From positions 186,001-250,000 of the forward strand of contig NZ_JBNILH010000005.1 of the NCBI RefSeq assembly GCF_050107595.1: a stretch of DNA of 64,000 nucleotides, given 5' to 3'. Below, piece by piece: positions 17,931 through 26,801 of the stretch (the stretch's first letter is position 1; each line of letters opens with the position of its first letter). Position numbers and translations under genes: made by a program. Source of the stretch: Bacillus_AB infantis_C. GTDB taxonomy: Bacteria; Bacillota; Bacilli; Bacillales; Cytobacillaceae. Below the pieces are notes generated by a model. The model saw nothing but the letters and a program-made list of their open reading frames with translations, ran no database searches and had not been told where the DNA came from.

Positions 17931-18677
17931 ATGAGCATAGCAGTAATTTCAGACATTCACGGAAATATCACTGCACTTGATCGGGTGCTTGATTATTTAG
18001 AGGAGCGGCAAATTGACAGGATCTTCTGTCTCGGCGATCTCGTCGGCAAAGGGCCGAATTCAAAGAAAGCGATAGAGCGGGTGAAAGAAAGTTGTGAGGT
18101 AGTTGTACGCGGAAATTGGGATGACTTTATCCAGAAGCCGGCCGACTTCCCTGATCTGCAGTGGCATCAGGAGCAGATTCGCAAGGAAGGAATGGACTAT
18201 TTAGGTACCCTTCCCTTTCATCATGACTTTGTAATGAGCGGAAAGTATGTCAGGCTTTTTCACGCTTCTGCAAAAAGCATCTACCACCGGGTGGTGCCGA
18301 TGCGGCATCCGATTGAAGAACGGGAGGCTATGTTCGGGACCAGTGATTTCATTGACGAAGATAAAAGGGGATTGATTCCGGATGTTGTCGGTTATGGAGA
18401 TATCCATGCTGCCATGCTGGAGCCGATTGATCCTAAAAAGGTTCTATTCAATACAGGCAGCGTCGGGAACCCACTCGACGTGCCCGAAGCCTCTTTTGTT
18501 ATCCTGCATGGTACATATCTTTCAGAAGACCCTGCACCTTTTTCAATCGAGATGGTCCGCCTTCCTTATGATATTGAAAAAGAAATCGCAATGGCCCGTG
18601 ACATGGGCATGCCAAACCTCGAACCCTATGCGCTGGAACTGAGGGAGGCTATTTATAGAGGCAGGCAGAAGGCTTAG
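17931..18677 (+). CDS. Metallophosphoesterase (YfcE/ApaH-like)
   Basis: 248 aa calcineurin-like phosphoesterase. Metal-site motifs: D-x-H in ISDIHGN (~6-12), GDLVGKGPNS (~38-47), GNWDD (~66) and the C-terminal GYGDIHAAM plus NTGSVGNPLD. Probably hydrolyses a small phosphodiester or phosphomonoester; the substrate is unknown. The ATG at 17931 is selected because GGGAG at 17918-17922 is correctly spaced, while earlier in-frame ATGs overlap it. Stands alone between terminator and repeat. Confidence 0.85.
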   Translation: MSIAVISDIHGNITALDRVLDYLEERQIDRIFCLGDLVGKGPNSKKAIERVKESCEVVVRGNWDDFIQKPADFPDLQWHQEQIRKEGMDYLGTLPFHHDFVMSGKYVRLFHASAKSIYHRVVPMRHPIEEREAMFGTSDFIDEDKRGLIPDVVGYGDIHAAMLEPIDPKKVLFNTGSVGNPLDVPEASFVILHGTYLSEDPAPFSIEMVRLPYDIEKEIAMARDMGMPNLEPYALELREAIYRGRQKA

Positions 18678-18774
18678 GCTGGATCAAGAAATGTCTGCTG
18701 GAGCTAAGGGAAGTTTATATTTGTTGGGATGTAGATATTGAACTTCTTGGCAACAGTCGGGAAAACTATCAAGT

Positions 18775-18915
18775 ATGAATGTTGGACTTAACGATGTTAT
18801 TAAAGAATATGAAAAGAGAAAAAGGATTGCGAAAAATTATAGAAACCCTTATCTTAAAAGGTATTACTGCACAAAAACTTTAAGAACCCTGTTGCTTGGA
18901 GTGGAAGGCACGTAG
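18775..18915 (+). other. Short frame running into the repeat, possible gene remnant
   Basis: A 46-codon frame (MNVGLNDVIKEYEKRKR, NPYLKRYYCTKTLRTLLL) runs directly into repeat copy 2 and stops inside it. It has no good ribosome site. It could be the start of a small gene truncated by the repeat, or chance. The remainder of 18678-18889 shows no supported gene. Confidence 0.2.
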
Positions 18916-19024
18916 ACTCCTGCGGGATTGCAGCGGCAAAGCTGAGATCCCGCAGGAGCGGCAGCGACGAGGAAGCTCAGCGCCGCCCCGCGGAAAGCGA
19001 AGTGCCTGGAACGCAAAGCAACAG
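18890..19024 (-). repeat. Interspersed intergenic repeat, copy 2 (inverted relative to copy 1)
   Basis: Reverse-complement homologue of 3397-3520, about 135 bp. Shared landmarks read on the minus strand: CGCTTTCCGCGG, GGCGCTGAGC, TCTCAGCTTTGCCGCT, CAGGAGTCTACGTGCCTTCC. The centre is more variable. It lies between the phosphoesterase and the end of the homogentisate operon. Confidence 0.75.
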
Positions 19025-19044
19025 CCCCATCCTCAAACAAAACA

Positions 19045-19069
19045 GACTGTACACATATAGCATACAGTC
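19045..19069 (-). terminator. Probable terminator of the homogentisate operon
   Basis: GACTGTA (19045-19051) pairs with TACAGTC (19063-19069); on the minus strand TGTTTTGTTT follows. It lies about 30 bp after the hmgA stop. Confidence 0.6.
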
Positions 19070-19099
19070 CGTACATTTTTTAAAAAATCACCACTTCCC

Positions 19100-20251
19100 T
19101 CACTTCTCCAGCCAGGAATACATATAATTTTCATCTTCATATTTCCTTGCCTTCTTCACAACCTTCAATGGCTTAAAAGTATCTATCATAACAGCCAGCT
19201 CCAGTGTTTCTTTTTTTCCGATGCTTGCCTCTGTCTTTCCCGGGTGCGGCCCATGCGGGATTCCTCCGGGATGAAGGGTGATGGATCCTTCTTTGATTCC
19301 TTTACGGCTCATAAAATTCCCTTCGACATAATATAAAAGCTCATCACTGTTTACATTGCTGTGATAATAGGGCGCCGGGATGCTTTCCGGATGATAATCA
19401 TATAACCGCGGGACAAATGAGCAGACAACAAAGTTATGCCCTTCAAATGTCTGATGGACTGGCGGCGGCTGGTGGACTCGGCCGGTGATCGGTTCAAAAT
19501 CGGAAATATTGAAGGCCCAGGGGTATAGATACCCGTCCCACCCTTCAACATCAAGCGGATGATGGGCAAGAATATGATTATGAAGATGGCCCCTCGTTTT
19601 TGTGACTACCTTATGAGGCCCTCTTTCTGTATAAGTCTCCAGTTTTTCAGGGCCGCGGATATCCCGCTCACAGAACGGGCTGTGCTCAAGCAGCTGTCCA
19701 TACTCATTTCTGTACCTTTTTGGAGTTGTAATCTGGCTGAATGACTCAACAATAAGAGCCTTAGTTTCTTTTTCCGGAAGAATCCTGAAAATCGTGCCGA
19801 TCGGAATGACGATGTAGTCCCCAGGGCCATAGCTGACTGTGCCGAACATTGTTTCAAACCGGCCGTTTCCGTAATGGATGTAGTACATCTCATCACCATC
19901 GCTGTTCCGGTAATAATCCGGCATGTTTTCTGAAATATTGGCCGAGGCAATCAGCAGATCATCATTTCCAAGCAGATATACCCTGGCTTGAAGGGCATCT
20001 CCTCTGTGTATAATGTTCTCTGTAAGCAGATGCCGGTGTTTAAGCGCAGCCATCTCCTCATATTCAGGCAGATAGCTTCCTGAGAAGGAAACCTCTTCTG
20101 TCTCTGTCGGCATATAATGATGATATAAAATCGACTGTGTCCCTGAAAAGCCCTTTGTTCCCATGACTTGCTCCCTGAACAGGGACCCGTCTTCTTTTTT
20201 GAACATTGTGTGGCGTTTGTGCGGGATCCTCCCCATTTGCCTGTAGTACAA
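19100..20251 (-). CDS. hmgA: Homogentisate 1,2-dioxygenase
   Basis: Fe(II) cupin dioxygenase that opens the homogentisate ring to maleylacetoacetate. 383 aa, of the shorter bacterial type. Iron ligands are in YYHSNVNSDELLYY (H297 and D303 or E304) and PGGIPHGPHPG (H333); VHQTFEGHNFVVCSFVPR and HHPLDVEGWDGYLYPWAF are typical. The GEN-like N-terminus MYYRQMGRIPHKRHT is conserved in this family. Last gene of the run hppD-hisC-flavin reductase-FAH-hmgA, 14 bp after FAH. Confidence 0.92.
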   Translation of the reverse strand: MYYRQMGRIPHKRHTMFKKEDGSLFREQVMGTKGFSGTQSILYHHYMPTETEEVSFSGSYLPEYEEMAALKHRHLLTENIIHRGDALQARVYLLGNDDLLIASANISENMPDYYRNSDGDEMYYIHYGNGRFETMFGTVSYGPGDYIVIPIGTIFRILPEKETKALIVESFSQITTPKRYRNEYGQLLEHSPFCERDIRGPEKLETYTERGPHKVVTKTRGHLHNHILAHHPLDVEGWDGYLYPWAFNISDFEPITGRVHQPPPVHQTFEGHNFVVCSFVPRLYDYHPESIPAPYYHSNVNSDELLYYVEGNFMSRKGIKEGSITLHPGGIPHGPHPGKTEASIGKKETLELAVMIDTFKPLKVVKKARKYEDENYMYSWLEK

Positions 20252-20265
20252 GCCTGCTCCCCCTT

Positions 20266-21183
20266 TCAGTCTGTAATCGTATTGAACAGCTTTCCAAGAC
20301 CTGTTATTTCCAGCTCTACCGTGTCGCCGGGCTTCAGCCAGCGGTGGACATCTTCCCCGAGCTCAAGGATACAGCCGGTCCCCACTGTACCTGAACCGAT
20401 CAGCTCTCCCGGGTAAATTGTGGTATTCTCTGAAGCTTTCTCTATCATTTCATTGAATGAATAATAGATATCCTTAAGATTTCCGTCTGACAGCAGGACG
20501 CCGTTCACTTTTGCTGTCATATCCAAATCATAGCCATTATCCACCCGATAGCTCTCCAGCTCATCCTTTGTCACAATATAAGGGCCGATCGAGGTGGCAA
20601 AATCCTTTCCTTTTGCCGGTCCAAGACCAACCTTCATTTCTTTTCTTTGAATATCCCTGGCACTCCAGTCATTTAAGATGCAGTACCCAAAAATATATCC
20701 GTCCGCCTCTTTGGCAGAAATATTTTGGCCTTCTTTGCCGATGATACAGGCAATTTCGAGTTCATAATCCAGCTTGCTGCAGCCGGCAGGCAAATGAATG
20801 GGCTCACCTGTCCCTTTTATGGCAAGGTGATTGGAAAAATAAAAGACCGGCAGCTCATACCATTCTTTTATCATTTCCAGGCCCCTGTTTTCCCGGGCTG
20901 TTTTGACATGCTCCTCAAAAGCATAAAAATCGCGAAAACTTTTTGGGCATGGAAGCGGAGCCTTCAGGGTTACTTCTTCCAAAGGGTAAGCACCGCTGCC
21001 CGATTTCTTCCATTCAGGATGTGACTCAATCTGCTCCATGAAAAATGGATGATTTTCTAAAAATGCCAATAAAGTTTTTGGGAGGACTCCCTTCGAAGCT
21101 TCATGCATATCGATAGCAGCATTGCCCTCCAGCCAGCCGGACCGGACCGATCCATCCTGCTTTTGAAAGGTTATGAACTTCAT
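20266..21183 (-). CDS. Fumarylacetoacetase (FAH family hydrolase)
   Basis: Splits fumarylacetoacetate to fumarate and acetoacetate in the last step of tyrosine breakdown. 305 aa; N-terminal domain (~1-70) and FAH catalytic domain with YAFEEHVKTARENRG, LDYELEIACIIGKEG, GYCILNDWSARDIQ, GPAKGKDFATSIGP and GELIGSGTVGTGCILE. Metal-binding acids are in the DYELE segment. The ATG at 21183 has GGGGTGATGG upstream; the in-frame start at 21267 would overlap the preceding gene deeply. Context with hppD and hmgA supports fumarylacetoacetase over other FAH-family activities. No separate maleylacetoacetate isomerase gene is in the window. Confidence 0.88.
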   Translation of the reverse strand: MKFITFQKQDGSVRSGWLEGNAAIDMHEASKGVLPKTLLAFLENHPFFMEQIESHPEWKKSGSGAYPLEEVTLKAPLPCPKSFRDFYAFEEHVKTARENRGLEMIKEWYELPVFYFSNHLAIKGTGEPIHLPAGCSKLDYELEIACIIGKEGQNISAKEADGYIFGYCILNDWSARDIQRKEMKVGLGPAKGKDFATSIGPYIVTKDELESYRVDNGYDLDMTAKVNGVLLSDGNLKDIYYSFNEMIEKASENTTIYPGELIGSGTVGTGCILELGEDVHRWLKPGDTVELEITGLGKLFNTITD

Positions 21184-21187
21184 TCCA

Positions 21188-21808
21188 TCACCCCGGATCT
21201 GATTTTCTGATAATCTCGAAAACATCTGCAAGCGGGCCAGTATACATATGCCCCGCCAGCCTTCCAACCGGATCCAGCTTTACAGTGTCGATTTTCCCAT
21301 TATGATACAAATCATCATTCACCTGCACATGCTCAACCCTGCCAATCACCAGGCTTCCAGACCCCGGACCGTCTCCGAAGTGCAGGAGCTGATAGAGTGT
21401 ACATTCAAGATGGACTTGGGAAAGCTTGATTCTCGGCGGCTGCACATAAGCGCTTCTTTCCTGCTCCAGCCCCGCCTGTTCCAGTTCATTTACTTCACGG
21501 GCATAATCGGCTGCACATATATTCATTTTCTCTGCCATGTTCCTGCTGACGATATTGATGACAAACTCCCCGGTTTCTTCAATGTTAAGAAGTGTATCTT
21601 TCTTTTTTCCGTCAGTCCCCTTTCGCATAGGTGAAAAGCAAATGAGAAGCGGATCCGCACATATGGCTGTAAAAAAGCTGAAGGGTGCTGCATTGACGGT
21701 GCCGCTATGATCCATGGTGGTCACAAAGGCAATGGGACGGGGAAGTATGGAGCCTGACAGAATTTTATATCCTTCCTGCCAGGAAAAGGAAGCCACAGGG
21801 ATTTCCAT
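21188..21808 (-). CDS. Flavin reductase-like FMN-binding protein
   Basis: 206 aa of the flavin reductase/DIM6-NTAB split-barrel family: SGSILPRPIAFVTTMDHSG, NAAPFSFFTAICADPLLICFS, GEFVINIVSRNMAEKMN. Such proteins reduce FMN for a partner monooxygenase, or carry FMN as an electron relay. It is tightly packed between hisC and FAH (TAA-AA-ATG at the upstream junction, 4 bp downstream). HppD and HmgA need no flavin, so its role here is open. It might supply electrons to the PaaAC epoxidase, whose usual reductase PaaE is missing; that is inference. Confidence 0.82.
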   Translation of the reverse strand: MEIPVASFSWQEGYKILSGSILPRPIAFVTTMDHSGTVNAAPFSFFTAICADPLLICFSPMRKGTDGKKKDTLLNIEETGEFVINIVSRNMAEKMNICAADYAREVNELEQAGLEQERSAYVQPPRIKLSQVHLECTLYQLLHFGDGPGSGSLVIGRVEHVQVNDDLYHNGKIDTVKLDPVGRLAGHMYTGPLADVFEIIRKSDPG

Positions 21809-21810
21809 TT

Positions 21811-22902
21811 TTACACCTTCTTCCCGCTCACGGCCTTGCCGATAGCTTCCAGGACTGCATCATTATCTTCCTCTGTACCGATTGTTAGTCTTATAGCCTC
21901 TCCTGGAAAGCTTTTATGAGAAAATCTCCTGACGATGATGCCTGACTCCAGAAGCTTTTCAGCAAGCGGCCCTAGGATAAAAAGAAAATTGGATTCAGAG
22001 GCAAAACACTTGAATCCCAGCTCTTCAATCCGGGCGCGCATTCTTTCCCTTTCCGTTCTATTCTTTTCTGCACTCATCTGTACAAAATACTGGTCCTTCA
22101 GCGCTGCAATGGCTGCGGCCTGAGATAGGGCATTCACATTGAATACCTCCCGCACTTTATCCAGCTCTGCTATGATAGATGGATGCATCATCCCATATCC
22201 TGCCCGGAGCCCTGCAAGCCCGTATGCTTTTGAAAATGTCCTCAATATAGAGATGTTATCGTGGAAGGTCAGCAGCTTTTCTGCCTCAGTCCTTTTTCCA
22301 TGGTTCATATATTCATAATAGGCTTCATCCAGAACGATAAGTATATGTGCCGGTACAGAAGCGATGAATTGCTGGATAGCCTCTTTGCTTACTGCTGTAC
22401 CGGTCGGGTTGTTCGGATTACAGATAAAGATCATTTTGGTGCTGGGGCCGATGCGGCTTGCCATCTCCACAAGATCATGTACTCCATCCTTGAGCGGGAC
22501 TTCAACAGCCTTTCCGCCTTCAATCACTACATTTGCCTTGTACCTCGGAAAGGTAAGGTCTGCCATGATTGCCTCATCCCCTGCACTGATATAGGCTCTT
22601 GCCAAAAGTCTGATGAGTTCCTCAGAACCGTTTCCTATTGCAATATACTCAGGAGGAAGCTTAAGGAAATCGCCCAATGTTCGCTTCAGTGCTGTACATG
22701 TACCATCAGGATAGCGGGAGAGGTTACCGGACTGTTCGATTAAAGCGCGGCCGACAAGCTTTGAGCATCCATAGGCATTTTCATTGTCTGCGAGACCTCT
22801 GACGAAGGAGAGGTTATACTTTTCTTTTACCTGATCTGCAGTCATCCCTAAAGGATAAGGAGTAATCCCCCTGATGCTTTCCTTCGTTAAGATCCGATCC
22901 AC
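21811..22902 (-). CDS. HisC-like aromatic aminotransferase
   Basis: 363 aa class I/II PLP aminotransferase of the histidinol-phosphate type (GITPYPLGMT, LADNENAYGCSKLV, GNGSEELIRLL, NPNNPTGT, DEAYYEYM, PLP lysine in LRTFSKAYGLAGLRAGY). HisC-fold enzymes often transaminate Phe and Tyr. Between hppD and homogentisate genes it most likely makes 4-hydroxyphenylpyruvate from tyrosine. The GTG at 22902 is preferred because AAAGGGGG sits 7 bases upstream; the earlier in-frame start at 23097 lies inside hppD and adds an unrelated basic stretch. Confidence 0.87.
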   Translation of the reverse strand: MDRILTKESIRGITPYPLGMTADQVKEKYNLSFVRGLADNENAYGCSKLVGRALIEQSGNLSRYPDGTCTALKRTLGDFLKLPPEYIAIGNGSEELIRLLARAYISAGDEAIMADLTFPRYKANVVIEGGKAVEVPLKDGVHDLVEMASRIGPSTKMIFICNPNNPTGTAVSKEAIQQFIASVPAHILIVLDEAYYEYMNHGKRTEAEKLLTFHDNISILRTFSKAYGLAGLRAGYGMMHPSIIAELDKVREVFNVNALSQAAAIAALKDQYFVQMSAEKNRTERERMRARIEELGFKCFASESNFLFILGPLAEKLLESGIIVRRFSHKSFPGEAIRLTIGTEEDNDAVLEAIGKAVSGKKV

Positions 22903-22930
22903 AGGAAAGCCCCCTTTCTGTGTATGCGGA

Positions 22931-24046
22931 TTATAGGTTTCCGCGTCTTTCCTGCTCTCTTTCAATCGACTCGAACAGCGCCTTGAAATTGCCTTCTCCA
23001 AACCCTCTTGCTCCTTTGCGCTGGATGATTTCGATGAATAGCGTCGGCCTGTCGACGATCGGCTTTGTAAAAATCTGCAGCAGATAGCCTTCATCATCCC
23101 TGTCTACAAGAATGCTGAGCTCTTTCAGCTTATCAATCTCTTCGTCTATTTTGCCGACCCTCTCAGACAGCATTTCATAATAGGAAGAAGGAGTATCAAG
23201 GAACTCAACCCCATTTTTTCTTAGGATGGAAACTGTCTGGACAATATCCTCTGTTAGAATAGCGAGATGCTGCACGCCTGCTCCGTTATAGAATTCCAGG
23301 AACTCCTGGATCTGCGATTTCCGTTTCCCTTCAGCCGGTTCATTGATCGGGAACTTGATTCTTCCGCCGTTATGCATCACTTTGGACATGAGCGCAGAGT
23401 ATTCTGTGCTGATATCAGAATCGGTGAAATGCTTCATTTCCTTGAATCCCATGACATTTGCGTAATAGTTCACCCATTCTTCCATTTCTTCCACATTTCC
23501 GACTACATGATCGATGCCAATGAATCCGGCATCCCCGAATGGTGCCTTTGTTTCGTAGGGCTCATATCCCGGCATAAAGGCACCCTTATAATCATTCCGT
23601 TCCACCAGTGTGTGTATGGTATCTCCATATGTACCGATTACCGCCTTCTTCAGCTTGCCGTGTTCATCCTCCAGCTCAAATGGCGGAATCAGTTCAATTG
23701 CCCCTCGCTCTACTGCACCTTTGTAAGCACTTTCCACATCATCAACCGCAAGGGCGATATCCTTGACACCGTCACCGTGCTTCTTCACAAATGCAGCCAC
23801 CTTTGTTTCCTCTGTGAGCGCGCCTGTCACTACCAGCCTGATTTTTCGCTGCTGCAGTACATATGACACTGTTTCCCTGTTTCCTGTCTCAAGTCCCGAA
23901 TAAGCGACAGGCTTGAACCCAAAGCATGTGCAGAGATAATGGCAGGCCTGTTTGGCATTCCCAGTATAGATTTCAAGATAATCGACTTCCTTGACAGGAA
24001 AAATTTCCTCCGCCTTTTGTGATGGCGAAACAGTTCTTTGTTCCAT
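22931..24046 (-). CDS. hppD: 4-hydroxyphenylpyruvate dioxygenase
   Basis: Fe(II) VOC enzyme that turns 4-hydroxyphenylpyruvate into homogentisate. 371 aa, normal length. Two VOC modules; the 2-His-1-Glu iron ligands are in GFIGIDHVVGNVE, GVQHLAILTEDI and PTLFIEIIQRKGA, and the C-terminal helix GFGEGNFKALFESIEREQ closes the site. TTGGAGGG precedes the ATG at 24046. It follows the E3 gene by 101 bp with only a weak GCTGC/GCAGC hairpin and no AACGTT operator, so read-through from the upstream operon is likely, though an internal promoter is possible. Confidence 0.95.
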   Translation of the reverse strand: MEQRTVSPSQKAEEIFPVKEVDYLEIYTGNAKQACHYLCTCFGFKPVAYSGLETGNRETVSYVLQQRKIRLVVTGALTEETKVAAFVKKHGDGVKDIALAVDDVESAYKGAVERGAIELIPPFELEDEHGKLKKAVIGTYGDTIHTLVERNDYKGAFMPGYEPYETKAPFGDAGFIGIDHVVGNVEEMEEWVNYYANVMGFKEMKHFTDSDISTEYSALMSKVMHNGGRIKFPINEPAEGKRKSQIQEFLEFYNGAGVQHLAILTEDIVQTVSILRKNGVEFLDTPSSYYEMLSERVGKIDEEIDKLKELSILVDRDDEGYLLQIFTKPIVDRPTLFIEIIQRKGARGFGEGNFKALFESIEREQERRGNL

Positions 24047-24147
24047 ATTAATCCCTCCAACTGTTTTAATTTTCAGATTTATCTTAAAATATTTCATTTG
24101 CTTCAAGCAAGAGCGCAGTGTGAAGCTCTGCTGCTGTAAAGCAGCTC

Positions 24148-25578
24148 TTATGTTTTCGCTTTTTCCCTCGCAGGCAGATGGATGCTTCTAGCTTTTACTG
24201 ACTCCACCGCTTCCAGCAGGGCTTCGGCTGAGCTTGGATGGGCATACACGGGGAACAGCATATCTTCTTCCCTTGCAGCCATTTCAAGCAGCGAGACACC
24301 GGCATGTATCAGTTCCTGTGCACCTTCCCCTATCATATGGATCCCTAAAAGAAAGCCGGTTTCCTTTTCAAAAATTACTTTGGCCATTCCTTCCCTGCTC
24401 CCCTTCACACTTGCATAGCCCAGAAAAGAAAAAGGAAAGGTTCCTGTTTCTATTTTATAACCCGCTTCCAGTGCCTCTCGCTCAGTAAGGCCTGCATAAG
24501 CAATAGGAGGCTGGGTATGGACGACAGCCGGGGCGAAGCGCAAATCAGCTTCCGTTTTCAGGCCGGCAATTGTTTCTGCTGCTGCCTTTCCCTGTCTGAT
24601 CGCCTTTGAAGCGAGAGGCGGCCCATCTACCACGTCCCCGGCTGCAAAAATATGGCTGACAGAGGTTTTCCCTTGCTGGTCTGCCTTAATAAATCCGGCT
24701 GTGTCTATCTCTACTCCCGCTCTATCAAGCCCCAAATTGGCAGTATTGGGCCGGAAGCCGGCAGCGGTTAAGAAACAGCTTCCTTTTAGCTGCTTAATTT
24801 CTCCAGCCTGCTCATAGATAATCTCCACACCAGACCCGTTCTCTTCAGCTGACAGCAGCTTTGCCCCGCGGTAAACTTTGATTCTATTTTTCTTTAGGAT
24901 CCTGCCAAGCTCCCTATTCACAGCCGCATCAAATCCAAAATCCTCTTTTTCCTGATCCAGCATAATCGATGCCCTGGCACCGAAAGCCTGGAAGCTCATA
25001 GCCAGCTCCAAGGCTATATAGCCGCTACCATAAATGATGAACTCATCTGGAAGCTTCTCCATTGAAAATACAGACCAGCAGTCCAAAAGCTTTTCTGAAC
25101 GCGGTGAGACCCCGGATGGCCATACTGGTGTGCTTCCTGTTGCTATAAGGCAGTGTTTGAAACGGAATACCTGATATGATTCTCCATTTTCAATGCCCAC
25201 CCGGTCAGCTGAAAGAAAAAAGGCATTCCCTCTCACAAGCTCTATCTCATTGCTTTTGCACAGCTCTTCAACTCCTTTTTTCAGCTGCACTGTTTTCCGG
25301 TTTTTTTCATCAATGAGCTTTTCCAGCTGAAAAGCTGAAAAAGACAGTTCTATCCCGTATTCACCCGCAGCCTTTATCTTCCTGACCCGTTCAGCCGCTT
25401 CGGTAAATAGCTTGGAAGGAATGCATCCCTTATGGAGGCAAACACCGCCAAGGTCGGCTTTTTCAATCAGTGTCACCTTTCTGCCAAGCTGTGCCGCCCT
25501 GATAGCCGCCTGATAGCCGCCAGGCCCCCCTCCAATGATAACAACGTCCTTTTCATAAGCCAGTTCGCCTACAACCAT
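24148..25578 (-). CDS. lpdA: Dihydrolipoyl dehydrogenase (E3)
   Basis: FAD/NAD disulfide oxidoreductase that reoxidises the lipoyl arm of E2. 476 aa; FAD site VVIIGGGPGGYQAAIRAAQLG, redox pair in GGVCLHKGCIPSK (C47/C52), FAAGDVVDGPPLASKA, and the C-terminal His-Glu dyad in YAHPSSAEALLEAV. The start overlaps the E2 stop by one base (TAATG), which indicates coupling. It is the dedicated E3 of the adjacent 2-oxoacid dehydrogenase complex. Confidence 0.93.
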   Translation of the reverse strand: MVVGELAYEKDVVIIGGGPGGYQAAIRAAQLGRKVTLIEKADLGGVCLHKGCIPSKLFTEAAERVRKIKAAGEYGIELSFSAFQLEKLIDEKNRKTVQLKKGVEELCKSNEIELVRGNAFFLSADRVGIENGESYQVFRFKHCLIATGSTPVWPSGVSPRSEKLLDCWSVFSMEKLPDEFIIYGSGYIALELAMSFQAFGARASIMLDQEKEDFGFDAAVNRELGRILKKNRIKVYRGAKLLSAEENGSGVEIIYEQAGEIKQLKGSCFLTAAGFRPNTANLGLDRAGVEIDTAGFIKADQQGKTSVSHIFAAGDVVDGPPLASKAIRQGKAAAETIAGLKTEADLRFAPAVVHTQPPIAYAGLTEREALEAGYKIETGTFPFSFLGYASVKGSREGMAKVIFEKETGFLLGIHMIGEGAQELIHAGVSLLEMAAREEDMLFPVYAHPSSAEALLEAVESVKARSIHLPAREKAKT

Positions 25579-26762
25579 TAGACCAGCTCCAATAACATCA
25601 GTTTGGGATTTTCAATCAGTTCTGAAAAACGGTTCGTAAAACCGACAGCAGCAGCACCATCTGCTATCCTGTGGTCAAATGACATGGAAAGCTTCATGAT
25701 GGAGCGGATGACAATCTGATCGTCCTTATCGACCACCGGCATTTTCTTCGTCTTATGCAAAGATATAATGCTTGTCTGCGGGTGGAGGATGATCGGGGTA
25801 GCGCCGGTGCTGCCGTTCAGCGGCCCGACATTGCTTACTGTGAAAGTGCCACCGGCCGTTTCCTTGGGCAACAGCCTGCCATCCAGCGCCTTCCTGGTCA
25901 AATTCTGCAGATTCAAAGCAATTTCTGCAATCGTCTTTTCCTCCACATTCCTTATGACCGGCACGACAAGCCCATCCTCAGCATTGACGGCCACACCAAT
26001 ATGGTGCTCAGGCAGCAAATGGATCAGTCCAGCCTTCTCATCAAGCCTGCTGTTAAAAACAGGGAAGCGTTTAAGAGCCATTGATAAAGCTTTTACAAAA
26101 AAGGCTGTCGTTGTCACTTGCTTTTCCTTCTTTTTGAGCTCTTCCCGGAAAACGGAAAGCTCTGTTACATCCACGTCCTCAAAATGGGTGCAGTGGGGAA
26201 TAAGGGAAAGCGACTGAACCATTTTCTCGGCGGTCTTTTTCCGCCTTCCGGAGTAAGAGATGCTAGTATTGCTGGCAGCTGTATGGTTCTCTGTTTCTTT
26301 TTTACTTTCTTGAGGAGATGCTTCTTCTCTGAAATATTTATTTCCCTGCCCTGCCATCCTGAAAATATCCTCGTCAACCACTCTTCCCCCAGGACCTGAT
26401 CCCTCTATACCTTCTATATTTATATCATTCTCCCTTGCCAGCTTCCTTGTGTAAGGGGAGGCAAGAATTCTTTTCGGCATATTCCTGCTATTCTTTCTTC
26501 CTTCCTCCAACCCTGCGTCTCCCGGGCGGTTTTCAGGCTCCAGCAGAAGCAGGACAGCTCCAACCGTTACCGTTTCCCCTGGTTTTACGATGAACTCACG
26601 TACAATGCCGGCTCTTGGCGCAGGTATTTCTGCTGTCATTTTATCGGTCTGAACCTCGACCAGGGGATCATCCTCCCGCACAAAATCACCCTGTTTTACA
26701 AGGAAACAATTGATTTCTGCTTCAGACATCCCTTCCCCGATATCATGTAGCTTCACTTCCAT
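25578..26762 (-). CDS. 2-oxoacid dehydrogenase E2 (dihydrolipoyl acyltransferase)
   Basis: 394 aa: lipoyl domain (~1-78, lipoylated lysine in EVQTDKMTAEIPAP), peripheral-subunit-binding domain (~103-140, ASPYTRKLARENDINIEGIEGSGPGGRVVDED as separate blocks) and the catalytic acyltransferase domain with SMSFDHRIADGAAAV, where H is catalytic. AGGAGG precedes the ATG at 26762 and lies inside the longer frame starting at 26783. BkdB-like, but the operon context (phenylalanine dehydrogenase upstream, AACGTT operator) suggests phenylpyruvate as substrate of the complex, giving phenylacetyl-CoA. Branched-chain 2-oxoacids remain possible. Confidence 0.92.
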   Translation of the reverse strand: MEVKLHDIGEGMSEAEINCFLVKQGDFVREDDPLVEVQTDKMTAEIPAPRAGIVREFIVKPGETVTVGAVLLLLEPENRPGDAGLEEGRKNSRNMPKRILASPYTRKLARENDINIEGIEGSGPGGRVVDEDIFRMAGQGNKYFREEASPQESKKETENHTAASNTSISYSGRRKKTAEKMVQSLSLIPHCTHFEDVDVTELSVFREELKKKEKQVTTTAFFVKALSMALKRFPVFNSRLDEKAGLIHLLPEHHIGVAVNAEDGLVVPVIRNVEEKTIAEIALNLQNLTRKALDGRLLPKETAGGTFTVSNVGPLNGSTGATPIILHPQTSIISLHKTKKMPVVDKDDQIVIRSIMKLSMSFDHRIADGAAAVGFTNRFSELIENPKLMLLELV

Positions 26763-26801
26763 CTTATAAAAACACCTCCTCATAAAATTTCAGTTGATTG
26801 C

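Noticed and set aside
21811..22902. True histidinol-phosphate aminotransferase of histidine synthesis
   Set aside because: No his genes nearby; embedded in the tyrosine degradation run.
24107..24147. Terminator separating E3 from hppD
   Set aside because: Only a 5-bp GCTGC/GCAGC hairpin without a T run; kept as probable read-through.
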